DNA of 64,000 nucleotides from Brassica napus. Taxonomy: Eukaryota > Streptophyta > Magnoliopsida > Brassicales > Brassicaceae. Numbering within the stretch: the stretch's first letter is position 1; each line of letters begins with the position of its first letter. Below the pieces are notes generated by a model. The model did not search any database. It worked only from the letters and a program-made list of their open reading frames with translations, and was not told where the DNA came from. The stretch lies in the NCBI RefSeq assembly GCF_020379485.1, contig NC_063439.1:14701683-14765682 (forward strand), in the 5' to 3' direction. Position numbers and translations under genes: made by a program. This document shows, piece after piece, positions 20,983 through 33,466 of the stretch.

Positions 20983-23720
20983 TCTATCTTATTATATAAA
21001 GCTCGGTTCTTTAAAGTTGTTAATTAACATGATCGTGACACATGTGAATTATTATTATTATTATTTTTTTCGGCTCCCATCTGTTGAGATCAAGTGATAG
21101 TCGAGTCTGAGGCTTTCCGAAGAGATGCCCTGTCCGGCTGGGTCTGATCTACATGGGAAAAAAGATTACCGCTATTTCTTGCCTCTTTAGCGAGAGAATC
21201 CGCTCGCAGATTCCTAGTCATGGGTATGCGGGAGATGCTGAAATCTGAGAAACCGTCTTTTAGAAGACGGAAAGATACTAGCTCAGAGGCAAAGGCCCGC
21301 CAATCAGCATGGCTATCTAACATGTCCACCAAGTCCGAACAATCCGTTTCTATGTGGATCGCGGTACAATGGAACTCTCTTAGGCAAGACATCTCCCAAA
21401 TGAGTCCCTCCATTTTGTATTGAGGGCTGATAGGCTCTTCCGACATCCTTGTAGTCCAAATCTCTCGACTCCCATTTGATCCTTGTATATTTTAAGATTG
21501 TGACATGTGTTAATCAATCTCATAATTAAAAATATACATACTAAGATATCAACAAAACATAATTTTATAAAAAATTAACTATAAATATTATTCAATACTT
21601 ATTTTCCTTCTTTAAATCCTAATGAAAAGATAATTGCTAAATATTATTTGATACTAATTTTCCTTCAAATATTGTGACATGTGTTTAAATATATAATGAT
21701 TAAATATATATATAATAATATTATAAAATTGAATTTTGAAAAAAAAACTACTTAAAAGAATTATTTAATGGTAAAAACAATTAAAATAAATATTTAGTAA
21801 TAATTGTTTTAGAAATTTTCCTTTTTCAAAATCCTAAAAATAGATTTGAAAATGATTTATTTAATATAATTGTTTTTCTAAAATTTTAATGAAAATATAT
21901 TTAAAAATGTGATCTTTGTTAAACTATCTCATAATCAAAAATATATATACTAAAATAATAAAAAAATGTTTTGTCTTTTAAAATTAATATTATTTAATGG
22001 TCTTATTATTATTATTATTTTTTATAAAAAGCTTGGTTCTTCAAAGTTGCTAATTAACATGATAGTGATAATGTCAGTTATATATTTGAAAATGTGATAT
22101 GCATTAAACTATCTCATAATCAAAAATATATATATATATTCAAAATAATAAAAATGATTTTCGTAAGAATTAATTATTAATATTACTTAATACTCTTATT
22201 ATTATTATTTATTATAATGTTTATTTTAAAAGTGTCTAACCATAGAGAATTATAAAAGATAAATTTTAAATTCTAAGAAAAAACTTTAAACAAAAATAAA
22301 TTGTAAAATCCTATAAGTACAATAAATTATTTAATAAAAAACATCAAGAAAAACTAACTTTCCTTATAAGTAACTACCTTTCCTTTTTTAATAGATAATT
22401 GTATGTTAACAATTTATGACAAAAATAGCTACAAATATTTCACATCTATATTTAGGTTTAAGCTTCCACATATTATTTTTATAAAACACAATAATATTTA
22501 CATGAAAAGTATTACCCGAGTAATTTATTTTAATTTCTTCATACAACTCAATTTTTTACTATCCTTATAACATCTTATGATGCTAACATAATTTTTAATT
22601 TTGATGTTGTTCTCGTACATGAGTATATGTGTGAATATGTGTATGCATGTATAACACAAAATATATAATAAACATATACTTTCTATTAAATTTTTTTTTA
22701 AAACTTAAATAAAATATTAAGGATCTTATTTTCTATTAAAAATAAAATATTTGTATAAAAATCTAAAAGAAAAACTAATTATAAAATAATTAATTTTCTT
22801 TTTAAAAGTCTAATTAAAATAAAATGTAAAAATAAACTTATTTTTCTTATAATTAACTAACTTTACTTTTTAATAATTTTGTCCTAAAAAATATAAACCA
22901 AAATTAACTCCAAAAAACTAAATAATATTTTAATAATTCTAGTTTATTATTTTAATGATTTTTGTTTTATGTTTTAATTTAATAAAAAATATAAAAGAAA
23001 TATTTTATAGTTGTAAGATTAAAAATAAACATGAAAATTTTCCATAACTATTTGATCGAAATTTTATTTTTCTAAATCCTAGACAAAATGTAAAAAAAGA
23101 TTATGTAATATTAATTTCCTTTTATTAAATCCAAAAAAATGTATAAGAATATTTGATAGTTTTTTTGTCTTTTTTAAAAATCCTAAACAAAACAAATTTG
23201 TATCATATTTTTAATTCCTGACCTAAAGAGAATTGTAAAACTTTATTTTATAATATTTTTCAAATATTATTTGATGATGAACATAATATTAAAAATTCTT
23301 TAATTAACAAAAAAATATAAAATTAGTACTAATACGAATTTGAAAATTATATATTAATAACTAAAAATAATTATTTCATGGTAATTTTTACTTTCCTGAA
23401 ATTCTAAAGAGAAGATAATCGTAATAGGTTATATGACAGTGATTTTCCTTTTCTAAAATCTTCAACGAAATTGTAAAAGAGTATTTAATATTATTTTTAT
23501 TTTATTTTATTGTAAATAAAAAAGAGATTTAAAAAATAGAATGTTTTCCTTTTTTAAAAAATCCTAGCAAAATTAAATTTTAAAGACTTAATTAATAAAA
23601 CATTAAATTAGTACATAAAAACATGTATAATGTTGTCATTGACTCGATTGGTGTATTTGACTTTCATTTCTTTTTACTTTTCATTCAATTTTTTTTATTT
23701 CAGGTTGTGTTCAGTTTAAA
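20983..23720. other. AT-rich DNA with two Helitron-like 5' starts
   Basis: The start TCTATCTTATTATATAAAGC at 20983 is followed by GGTTCTTTAAAGTTG and AATTAACATGAT. A diverged copy of the same stretch (GGTTCTTCAAAGTTGCTAAT) begins near 22030. Both resemble the first bases of a Brassicaceae Helitron family, but I found no matching 3' hairpin plus CTRR, so the ends are open. Apart from the LINE relic at 21090-21470 nothing coding is visible. Confidence 0.4.
21090..21470 (-). pseudogene. LINE RNase H domain relic
   Basis: The minus-strand frame (21446-21090) reads MEGLIWEMSCLREFHCTAIH, then ETDCSDLVDML and ISRIPMTRNLRADSLAKEAR. This is the C-terminal RNase H-like domain (RVT_3 type) of plant L1-like LINEs, with the third Asp (TDCSDL) and the last Asp (ADSLA) kept. 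The first Asp segment and everything upstream are missing. The frame itself is open, but it is only a fragment. A T-rich ATT-repeat run just left of it (21050-21068) may be the old poly-A tail read on the other strand. Confidence 0.8.
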
Positions 23721-24014
23721 CGTTTAGGTATAGTATTTTCTCTAATCCTATGTAAAAAATATAAAATATAAGAAATATAAATATTATTCTAATTATATCA
23801 TTAGAATAAGTAAATATAAAATATAAGAAAAATAAAAAATAGGTAAATATAAAATATAAGAATTAGACAAACTAAATTAAACATATATCATGAAAATGTA
23901 TATTAAAAAATAATAAGTAAATATAAAATAAAAAAAATAGAAATATTACATTAAACATCTATAGTAATATTACAATTTGATATAAAAGAAAAAACAATTA
24001 GAATAAGTAAATAT
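23720..24014. repeat. A-rich short tandem repeat region
   Basis: Imperfect repeats of a unit like AATAAGTAAATATACAATTT and AAGAAATA. The same unit resumes at 39100-39340 beyond the two Mutator-like elements, so both elements landed in this array. Confidence 0.75.
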
Positions 24015-24582
24015 ACAATTTAAGGTTTTTTGCAGAATTGACCTACAACTTAAAGTTAAACACAAAACTAACCTCCATTTTTTTTGGAAATTGGTTTTGC
24101 CCTATTCACCCCACAAGTTCATATAATTCACAAAAATGCCATCAACTTTTTTTTTTTTTTACGAAATGACATTTTTACTCTCTCACCCTCATCATCTTCA
24201 AGTAATTACAAGATTGCAATTGTCATCAATATCCTAACCACCATGAACAACCAATCTGAAGCTCTTAATGCTCCCAAAATCGAGTTACCCTTCTTCTTTT
24301 TTCATTCTTATGAACTAAACACAACATATCTCTCACTTTCTATCCACATTGAGCTAAAAAAACCCAAGATTTTGGTTTTACATTTTTTATGGTTCATAAA
24401 GTCATAGAAGCTAACGATTATGGGTGGATCACTTTCGTTTGAGATTCTGTGTGCTTGGAGAAACCTTATGTGTGCTAAGGAAGTTATCTCACCAATTTAA
24501 GGTATGAAATCGAATTTTTTTCCAGATCTGTTCGTCAGACGACTTACATGGAAAGTCGTCTGGCAGTAGACGACTTACCTGG

Positions 24583-25318
24583 AAGTCGTCTGGTCAACGC
24601 AGAGGTTATTTTTGCAATTGACTTTGAAATATATTTTTTGAGACGACTTAAAGTTAAGTCGTCTGATTTTGTTTGGTTACAAATAAATCTCCAAAGAACC
24701 TAGACGACTTACATTTCAGTGGTCATATGTTAGTTTTGCATTTGACTGGATTATTTCAGAAGTTTGACTTTCCCGGACGACTTACATTTCAGTCGTCTGG
24801 TGAAAATTGAAATATCAATATTTTATTAACGACTTACAATTAAGTCGCTATAGGTTAGTTTTGCAATTGAAAAAAAAACTTCAATATTTAGTTATACCCA
24901 AATGATTTTATTCCGAGATTCTGGTCAAACCTTGTAAATCCTGGACGACTTACAAGTAAGTCGTCTGACGGACGACTGAATTGTAAGTCGTCTATATATA
25001 ATTAACTATTGAAGTTTTTTTTTTCAATTGCAAAACTAACCTATGACGACTTAATTGTAAGTCGTATAGTTTTAAAAAAATATTGATATTTTAATTTTCA
25101 CGAGACGACTGAAATGTAAGTCGTCCAAGAAAATCAAACTTCTGAAATAATCCAGTCAAATGCAAAACTAACCTATGACGACTGAAATGTAAGTCGTCTA
25201 GCTTTTGTGGAGTTTTTTTTTAACCAAACAAAAGTAGACGACTTATTTTTCAGTCGTCTCAAATAACAGATTTCAAAGTCAATTGCAAAAATAACCTCTG
25301 CGTTGACCAGACGACTTA
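24583..25318. repeat. Large internal inverted repeat of MULE 1
   Basis: The arm 24583-24900 (from GTCGTCTGGTCAACGCAGAG to AACTTCAATATTTAG) is the imperfect reverse complement of 25001-25318 (ending CTCTGCGTTGACCAGACGAC). The centre of about 100 bp itself contains smaller palindromes such as ACGACTTACAAGTAAGTCGT. A transcript through it would fold into a hairpin of about 315 bp. Confidence 0.85.
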
Positions 25319-26179
25319 TATTTTAGTCATTTGGAATACTTAAATTGAAGTCGTCCGCGTCGACCTAAATGGACGACTCTCTGGAAGTCTACTAGATGAC
25401 CTCCGTAGATGTCGTCTGTGTCATTGTTTAATAAACTTGCATTTTCTCTAAAACTATAAAGACTTTTTAACATTTTCTTGTTAATTCATGTTTATTAATG
25501 AATATTTGGGCTACTGAATGAAATTTATAACTTAATTGGTGATATTTATGAGGTTACCAACATTCACGTAATTAAAGTTTCTAACTGAATAACTTGTTAG
25601 TTTTTAAGTCTTCTACGTTAGTTTTTAAATAACTTGTATTTTTAAGAGTGATAAGTAACTTCAAGATATATAAAACTCATATTTACAAAATATGTTCTCT
25701 TCTTTAGTTTTACTAAATTTGACTAAGTTTTTCAATGCAAACTTATAAGAAATATGATATGCTTTGACTAGTTACTATTGTTTGTTTCCATCTCTTAAGT
25801 ATTATTGTTATAGACAATAATGATGATTAATGTTATGTGTTGGAAGAAGGGTTAAAATGCTTCTTAAAATGTTGTATCAATATAAATCTACCAACATTCT
25901 TGTTTATTAAGATAAGAAAAAGGCATTGGAGTTTATTATTGCATATGAGAGATCCAAAGATAAGAAAAAAGCTACTGAAGTCTATTATTTCATTGATGTG
26001 TAAATGTGTAAACACATTGTTAGCACATATATTATATTTTGGGAAACATTATTACTGATTTTACAAAAAAAATCACAACTAAAAGAGTAGACATGCAATT
26101 CACAAAACAGACCACAAACAAAACTATTATAGATCATTCCTCTACAAAGACAAGCTTGGACTCCAATTGATATGGAAGA

Positions 26180-26420
26180 AGACTTTGTCAGAAGACTTCC
26201 AGGAAATCTATACGACTTTTAGGAAGTCCAGACGACTTCCAGACGACTTTCAGGAAGTCTAGACGACTTTCAGGAAGTTTAGACGACTTTCAGGAAGTTT
26301 AGACGACTTTCAGGAAGTCCAGACGACTTTCAGGAAGTCCAGACGACTGAAGTGGAAGTAGTCTGGAAGACTTCCTGGAGAAGTCGTCTAGTGCATTATA
26401 TTTTAGACGACTAACAGGTA
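26180..26420. repeat. GACGACTT...AGGAAGTC short tandem repeats
   Basis: A run of near-identical units of about 20 bp, AGACGACTTTCAGGAAGTC, six or more copies with small changes. A related but shorter run lies in MULE 2 at 36955-37140 and 37545-37660. Confidence 0.85.
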
Positions 26421-26444
26421 AGTCATCCCATAAGTCTTCCAGAT

Positions 26445-27190
26445 CTGAAAAACCTGCATATCAAATCCTGATCTGAAAAAACCTGCATATCCAAAAACGT
26501 TCAAATGGCTTAAAAACAGAAAAAATGAGTGGAAGATTAGATAAATCTACCTTTATAGAACACACAAAATATATATTTAAAATTAATAGATCTACCTTTA
26601 AATGAGTGGAAGATGAGTAGCATCTGATTAAAAACCTGCAAAAAAGATAGATTAGTAAGAAAGACATGAGACAAAACTGAAAAATTCATATAAAGTTTGG
26701 TGTTTTTAAGTCAAAGAGATTAGAGTGGGTTTGGAGAGTTTTAGTTTGGGAAAAAGTAAGAACTTTATACAACAAGAAGTTACCAAATGAAGAAAAATCA
26801 GACATAAAAACTTACCTAAACCCTCAGATCTATTATGAAAGGGAGACTTCGTCAGAAGACTTCCATGAAGTCCATACGACTTCATGGAAGTCATCTGGAC
26901 TTCAAATCCGGATCTGAAAAACCTGCATATCCAAAAACATTGAAATGGCTTAAAAATAGAGAAAATGAGTGGAAGATTAGATAAATCTACCTTTATAGAA
27001 CATACAAAAATACATATATAAAATTAATAGATATACCTTTAAATTAGTGGAAGATGAGTACCATCTGATTAAAAACCTGCAAAAGAGATAGATTAGTAAG
27101 AAATACATGAGACAAAACTGAAAAATTCATATAAAGTTTGGTGTTTTCAAGTCAAAAAGATTAGAGAGAGGTTGAAGAGTTTTAGAATGA
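26445..27190. repeat. Direct repeat inside MULE 1 (about 290 bp, two copies)
   Basis: 26445-26730 and 26895-27190 share the same sequence, beginning GATCTGAAAAACCTGCATAT and running through GATTAGATAAATCTACC to AAAGTTTGGTGTTTT. MULE 2 has the same two copies at 37148-37450 and 37668-37960, so the duplication predates the two insertions. Confidence 0.85.
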
Positions 27191-28749
27191 TGAACATTAA
27201 ATTTTTGTTGCAGCCATTTGAGAGGAGGAGAGAGAATGTGTAAATTTTTCTTTATATAGGGAGAAAAAAAAATCTAATTAGGTTAAATATTTTTGATTCA
27301 GACGACTTCCTAGACGACTTACTTGTAAGTCGTCCAAAAGAGTTTAATATTTTTAGCGGGAAATTAAAATAGTTTTAGCGGAAAACTAAAATAGAAGACT
27401 TTCCAGACGCCTTACAAGTAAGTCGTCTGGTTTCAATTATTTAAGCGGGAAAATAATTTTTTTTTAAATTTTAGGCGGGAATATTTGGACGACTTACATG
27501 TAAGTCGTCTGTTTTAATTTCTTCACCAGACGACTGAAATGTAAGTCGTCTAAACCCTAAACATAACCCCTAAACTTAATTAACTAACTAAACACTTCAT
27601 AAAATCAAATTAAATTTCAAAAGTGTTTACTATACACAAAAATAAACACGTATAGGTAAAAAATTAATTTTTTCAAAAAAACATTCAAGCTTTCCAAAAT
27701 CTAACCCTAAGAATACATACAATACTACAACATTTGTTGCCAAACCCTAGACCAAAGAATACCATGATTCACTACCTACACTCATCTATGTTGAAAACAA
27801 TTCAATTTTGTTATATTTTAATTTATATCACTTAAAACTTTTTATAATTACATGATTTTAATTTTTCGCTTATCAAAATATTTTTTAAAAAATTTATAAA
27901 TTATTTTTAAGATCAGCTACACCAGAAAACTTACTTTGAAGTTGCCCAGACGACTTCCAACATCTCAGACGACTTACTAGGGCTATATTCGTAAAAATAA
28001 TTTCTGTTTTTTTGTTTGTTCACAAGGGGCTGGACTGTAATTTCACAAGACTTTTAGGTTAAATTTACATTTGACTCAAGTTTGGGTATAGGTTTGGGAT
28101 TAAAGTCAAGTTGTGGATTAGTTTTGGCAAATTTCCCTAAAATTTAAGAGAAAAATAAATAAGGACTTTTTGCAAAATTGACCTACAACTTAAAGTCAAA
28201 CACAAAACTAACCTCCCTTTTTTTTGAAAATTAGTTTTGCCCTATTCACCCCACAAGTTCATATAATTTACGAAAATGCCATCAATTTTTTTTTTTTTTC
28301 GAAAATGACATCTTTACTCTCTCACCCTCATCATCTTCAAGTAATTACAAGATTGCCATTGTCATCAATACCACAACCACCATAAACAGCCAATTTGAAG
28401 CTCTTAATGCTCCCAAAATCGATTTACCCTTCTTCTTTTTCCATTCTTGTGAACTAAACACAACATATCTCTCACTTTCTCTCCACAATGAGCTAAAAAA
28501 ACTCAAGATTTTGATTCTAAAAATTTTATGGTTCATAGAGTCATAGAAGCTAACGATTCTGGGTGGGTGACTTTCGTTTGTGATTCTGTGTGCTTGGAGA
28601 AGCCTTATGTATGCTAAGGAACTTATCTCACCAATTTAAGGTATGACATCGAGTTTTTTTCCAGATCTGTTTGTTAGACGACTTACTTGGGAAGTTGTCT
28701 GGCTGTAGACGACTTACCTGGAAGTCGTCTGGCTGTAGACGACTTACCT

Positions 28750-29570
28750 GGAAGTCGTCTGGTCAACGCAGAAGTTATTTTTGCAATTGACTTTGAAATC
28801 TGTAACCTAAGACGACTGAAAGTTAAGTCGTCTACTATTGTTTGGTTTCAAAAAAATTTCCAAAGAACCTAGACGACTTACATTTCAGTCGTCATAGGTT
28901 ATTTTGCATTTGACTGGATAATTTCAGAAGTTTGACTTCCCCAGACGACTTACATTTCAGTAGTCTGTCGAAAATTAAAATAATAATATTTTTTAAAAGT
29001 AAACGACTTACAATTAAGTAGTCATAGGTTAGTTTTGCTATTGAAAAAAAAAACTTCAAGATGTAATTATACACAGACGACTTATAATTCAGTCGTCCAC
29101 CTGACGACTTACTTGTAAGTCGTCCACCAGACGACTTACTTGTAAGTCGTCCAGGATATTTTTCCGAGATTCTGGTCAAACCTCGTAAATCATGGACGAC
29201 TTACATTTCAGTCGTCTCGTGGACGACTGAATTATAAGTCGTCTGTATATAATTAAATGGTGAAGTTTTTTTTTTCAATTGCAAAACTAACCTATGACGA
29301 CTTAACTGTAAGTCGTCTACTTTTAAAAAAATATTATTATTTTAATTTTTACTAGACGACTGAAATGTAAGTCGTCCAGAAAAGTCAAACTTCTGAAATA
29401 ATCCAGTCAAATGCAAAACTAACCTATGACGACTGAAATGTAAGTCGTCTAGCTTTTTTGGAGTTTTTTAACCAAAAAATAGTAGACGATTTATTTTTCA
29501 GTCGTCCGAAATAACAGATTTCAAATTCAATTGCAAAAATAACCTCTGCGTTGACCAGACGACGTATAGT
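28750..29570. repeat. Large internal inverted repeat of MULE 2
   Basis: The left arm, from about 28752 (GTCGTCTGGTCAACGCAGA) to 29073, pairs with 29245-29565, which ends CTCTGCGTTGACCAGACGAC. It is the counterpart of the inverted repeat in MULE 1, with extra ACGACTTACTTGTAAGTCGT palindromes in the centre. Confidence 0.83.
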
Positions 29571-29675
29571 TTAGTCGTCTGGACAACTTAGATTGAAGTC
29601 GTCCGCGTCTTCTCTGCTAGTTTTTAAGTCTTCTACGTTCGTTTTTGAATAACTTGTATTTTTAAGAGTTATAAG

Positions 29676-30879
29676 TGATATTACGTGTATACGCACACCA
29701 AATAACCTAATGTGCACACTACCACAATCGAATGGTATGTCGATGTAGCACTTTAGGATCGAATCCACAAAGACCAACTATTACACTTTATCTTTATGGG
29801 ATCAATATCAAGCTAAAACAATATGGGGGTTTTAAAGTTGAGGAATCGTAACAAGCAAGTAATAGATTGAATTAAAGTTTTCAGATGATTAAAAATGCTA
29901 GCCTAGGGTGGTTTGATCGGGTGTTAAACAAGTGTGAGCCAAACAATTATTCAAGTTTAATTAAGAGCAAGTCTAGAACTCGGATCACTCAAGTAGAACA
30001 GCCCATTGTCGTGGAACTGCCCCCTATGCTGATCGATCTTGATACCTAAACTCTCGTTTGGATCAAGATGCGACAGCAAGCAATAGAGATCAAGTCCGAT
30101 AGGTTCACCAAACACCCTAATATCTACTTTCGCTGATTAGGGATGCTAAGCTCATTCATAACAGATCTAGCAACCTATTACACGGTTAATGAACAGGTTA
30201 AACCTAGGATCTAACATTAAGCGGCCAGATTAATGCAAGCATTAAGAACAGTTATGAATGAAGACAGTCAATGGTTTCACTTATCTATGTTTAACTCACG
30301 GATCTAACACCCGAACACCCTAGACTAAGCAAGTTGACTACTCAGCCATGAACATAGAAAACACAGAGATCAATTCTGAATAAGACTTCATGTAAATAAA
30401 AGAGATAGAAAGAGGGTTCAGGATAATCTTCTCTATGGTGAGAGAGATGGAGCCTTCTCCCTTTACAATCCAAAAGCACAAAAGTCTCCAATGGTTTTTC
30501 TTCTGTCTAGAATAGCGTAGAATGATAAAGAGAAACAGAAAATATGATATATCAAAGCCACAGGCGGCTGGGAGAGAAAATAGGGATAATTAGGGCAAAT
30601 CCCGTAATGATTGTAGTTTCCTAAAAAATCTCTGCCGCTGGAACACTCACTCGGAACAGTTACTCGGGTTGCTCCGCTATCCGGAACAGTCATCAAGACT
30701 GTTCTGCGTGAAAACCACCAAATTGCATTGTTTTCTGCCTCTTTTGTTCCAGCTGATCCATCTCCCATCCAATGCAACTCCAGACCTGTAATGACTCCAA
30801 AAGGACTAGGAAGACTCGATAAAGACTTGAAAACCAATTTAAAAGCATATATACAAGATGTATAAAACACCATATATCA
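29676..30879 (-). repeat. 3' LTR (1204 bp) of the gag-protease element
   Basis: Plus-strand start TGATATTACG and end CATATATCA; identical in length to 35215-36418. Frames inside it (for example 30463-30873, which has a counterpart in the other LTR) are not genes. Confidence 0.95.
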
Positions 30880-30898
30880 ATTCCCCCAGACTTAGATC
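30880..30898 (-). other. Polypurine tract of the gag-protease element
   Basis: The minus strand reads ATCTAAGTCTGGGGGAAT directly before the 3' LTR. It is the typical polypurine primer of Athila/Tat-type plant gypsy elements. Confidence 0.85.
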
Positions 30899-32560
30899 CT
30901 TGTTTGTCCTCAAACAATGTCAAGTATCAAGAACAGGGAGAAAAGTTTGAAAGTGTGGGAACTCTCCTATTTTCAGCAACCATACTTTAACCACGAATCT
31001 CTGAACCATACAAGCAGTAAAACTAGGACAACACACCCTTACCGGAACCCCACTGACTGCTGTTCAAAAATCGGCTCCATACTCTTCATCTCAAACCTGA
31101 AAAAGCAACACTATCGAGACAGAACTCCCTACATTCATTTAAGAGTAGCGTGAGCTTCTCATCACAGGCATCATTCAGGGTAGACGGTTTAGGTGTGGAA
31201 CAGGCTATTTAATGGTGGAGTTAAGAGTGTTTAGGGGCTACCATTTCATTGAAGAGGATGCAGGATATCACACAAAATGGCAAGAGAGGATAGATCCATT
31301 GATGTCCACAGCCTCTACTCGTTTTTGCTCTATCTGGTGCGACTGTTCTGATGACGGAACAGGCAACTGATTGTTCTGCTTTCCACTTTCCTCTACACAC
31401 TCTTCAATACTTGGTACCAACTTCTTGCTCGACCTTTCTAGTGGCTCCATGTTTCTTTTCTTTCTTCCCCTTCTCCATCACATTAATCTTGTTTTTTTTT
31501 TCTTATTCTTTTTTTTTAAGACTGATATGGTGATGTGACGAAGAAGGAGGTAATACATGATCGTTCTGAGTGCCACTGGTGGTTCTGATTTCACGACCTT
31601 TCTGGTTCTCCACCCCTGCTCTTGCGCAGTTCATTGGTTATGTAGCGGTTGCTCCCTTAATCTGCTTGTTCTCCCTTCTGACATAATTTTTGCAGCAGTA
31701 ACGAGTAGGAGGCTGCGTTGATCATTTCCTCTCCAACCTTTTTGCACATATCTGCACATATGACACTGAAAAACAAATGCATGAAGGTGGAATAAAGGCT
31801 AAGGTGCAGGGTGGGAACTAGCTAAAGATGAGCTAGCCACTCAGGATCAGAAAGATGGATAAAAAGGATAAAAAGTCCTGAGTGTGTTCTCGTTTCCCTG
31901 ATCTAATGCCCATAACAAGAAGAATTTCAGTTAAGATTAGGTTCAAGTAAGGTGGAGTTAAGTCTACCCAGTGTAACCTGATCGGCTGAGAACTTCTGGA
32001 GAATCAAGTGAGATATGTCAGGTTGTTCCAGGTCCACATGTGTGTCTTTCACCACTGCTAAGGTCACTGAATAAGATAACTAACGCACGAGGTGGTTAGT
32101 GATCAACACGGAATAAGGTCCTAATTCCCACAAATTTTTGACTGACTCAATAAAAACTGACTCAAATTGACCCAAAAGAAAAACAAAAGAAAGAAACGAG
32201 TTAGTAAACGATGAAAACCCTCCCTCAGACTTACTTCACAACGTCCCTGGTGTGAAAATAAATCAGAGAGAAGGTGAAATCAAGAATAAACAATTTTTTT
32301 TTGTTCGAGATACTTACCTGGCGCGGAGCAGCCTGACAGAGCAAGACGCGATTGCTCCAACAAAGGATGCTCTGGAATGAGAGCAGCCAGCTGCTTGCTC
32401 CAGTCAAGGGTCTCGGATTTTCTGATTTATGACCTGAGACTCAACAAACTAAAAACAAAAATAAGTGAAAAAGAAAATCCCAATGTTAATGACACTCACC
32501 AGTGGGTTGCCTCCCACCAAGCGCTTGGTTTAAGTCTCTAGCTTGACTTGGTGACTGGGA
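30899..32560 (-). other. Noncoding 3' internal part of the gag-protease element
   Basis: No protein match is visible. The GGTGGGAGGCAACCCACTGG block lies at about 32502-32525, shortly after the protease stop, where autonomous relatives would have it after integrase. GGAACA/TGTTCC and TGCTCC words are frequent here and elsewhere in the element. Confidence 0.6.
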
Positions 32561-33466
32561 TCAGTCGGATTGAGCAGGAGGGCCTGTTCCAAAACAAGCT
32601 CCACAATCAGACATGTTCAGCTTCAGAACTCTGCTCAGCAACCCTTTCACAGCAGCGTCTCCTTTCTCCTTCAGCTCATGTGTGAGAATGGCTCTGACTT
32701 TAGAGAACGGTTTGGAGGTACCCTTGCACTTTACCTCATACTCAATGGAGTTCTCATCACACTTGAGAGGTATCAAAGTCATTGTAGGATCTCCCTTGAC
32801 CCTTTTCTTCTGGACTTTTTGTTTCACCCTTGAATTCCCTCTGAATTTAGTAGGATCAGTGCTAGGATCTTCATCAGAAAACAGCCTGCTCTCACCCTTA
32901 TCACCATGCTCTTTCTCTGGAACAACCTTCAGCTTTTCTACATCAAACACTGAGATGCAAGAGGCGTGTGATGAGGAAGATCTGGTGGGTACAGCCTTGT
33001 AGAAAACTTTCTTGTTGATGTTGGAGAAGCAGACTCTCTTGTTGGGCATATCGATGGTTGCTCCAACAGTAGCCATGAATGTCCTTCCAAATATCAAAGG
33101 CATCTCATGATCCTTGTTCATCTCAACAACTTGAAACTCAGCAGGAACAACGCATTCCCCTACTTGAACATTAAGGCTGCGGATGGTTCCATATGGGACT
33201 GCTCTGGAAGAGTTTGCAAAAGTCAGGGCCAGCTGAGAACGCTCAACATTAGCAATACCCAAATCGTCTACAATAGCCTTTGAGATGAGATTCACACAAG
33301 AACCAGAGTCACAAAGAGCGTCCTTGAAGGTTGTTCCTGCGATGGAACATGGGAAAACAAACTTTCCAGGATCATCAACCTTAGGCAATACCTTCAGTGC
33401 TGGTGTAGACAGTGCTTTGGTATAGAGGACCTTGATCTCCTCTTGAGTCTCTCTACAAATGTTTAA
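32561..33466 (-). CDS. Retropepsin-like aspartic protease of the LTR element
   Basis: The frame is open from 33511; homologous sequence starts near ETQEEIKVLYTKALSTPA. The core reads FPCSIAGTTFKDALCDSGSC, with the catalytic Asp-Ser-Gly, then LISKAIVDDLGI, and MPLIFGRTFMATVGATID, which is the flap and second half of the retropepsin fold seen in plant gypsy elements. A Lys-rich tail ends GACFGTGPPAQSD. It would process Gag. It is out of frame with gag by one base where the two overlap (33453-33466), so it is separated by either a mutation or a frameshifting site. Confidence 0.85.
   Translation of the reverse strand, partial: LNICRETQEEIKVLYTKALSTPALKVLPKVDDPGKFVFPCSIAGTTFKDALCDSGSCVNLISKAIVDDLGIANVERSQLALTFANSSRAVPYGTIRSLNVQVGECVVPAEFQVVEMNKDHEMPLIFGRTFMATVGATIDMPNKRVCFSNINKKVFYKAVPTRSSSSHASCISVFDVEKLKVVPEKEHGDKGESRLFSDEDPSTDPTKFRGNSRVKQKVQKKRVKGDPTMTLIPLKCDENSIEYEVKCKGTSKPFSKVRAILTHELKEKGDAAVKGLLSRVLKLNMSDCGACFGTGPPAQSD

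Larger units (their letters stand above)
24024..28138. mobile_element. Mutator-like element 1 (non-autonomous, 4.1 kb)
   Basis: The left end GGTTTTTTGCAGAATTGACC and the reverse complement of the right end, AGGGAAATTTGCCAAAACTA, are related imperfect inverted ends of about 45 bp. A 9-bp flanking duplication is present with one mismatch: ACAATTTAA (24015-24023) and AAAATTTAA (28139-28147). This size fits the Mutator superfamily. The interior is full of AGACGACTT/AAGTCGTCT words, has a large inverted repeat at 24583-25318 and a direct repeat at 26445-27190. No transposase is visible; short frames are chance. Confidence 0.7.

Noticed and set aside
24583..25318. MicroRNA precursor
   Set aside because: The arms are over 300 bp, repeated within the element family and not like any known miRNA; a siRNA-type hairpin is the better description.
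30463..30873. A 136-codon frame, also found at 36002-36235
   Set aside because: It lies inside both LTRs of the gag-protease element and is broken in one copy; no family match.
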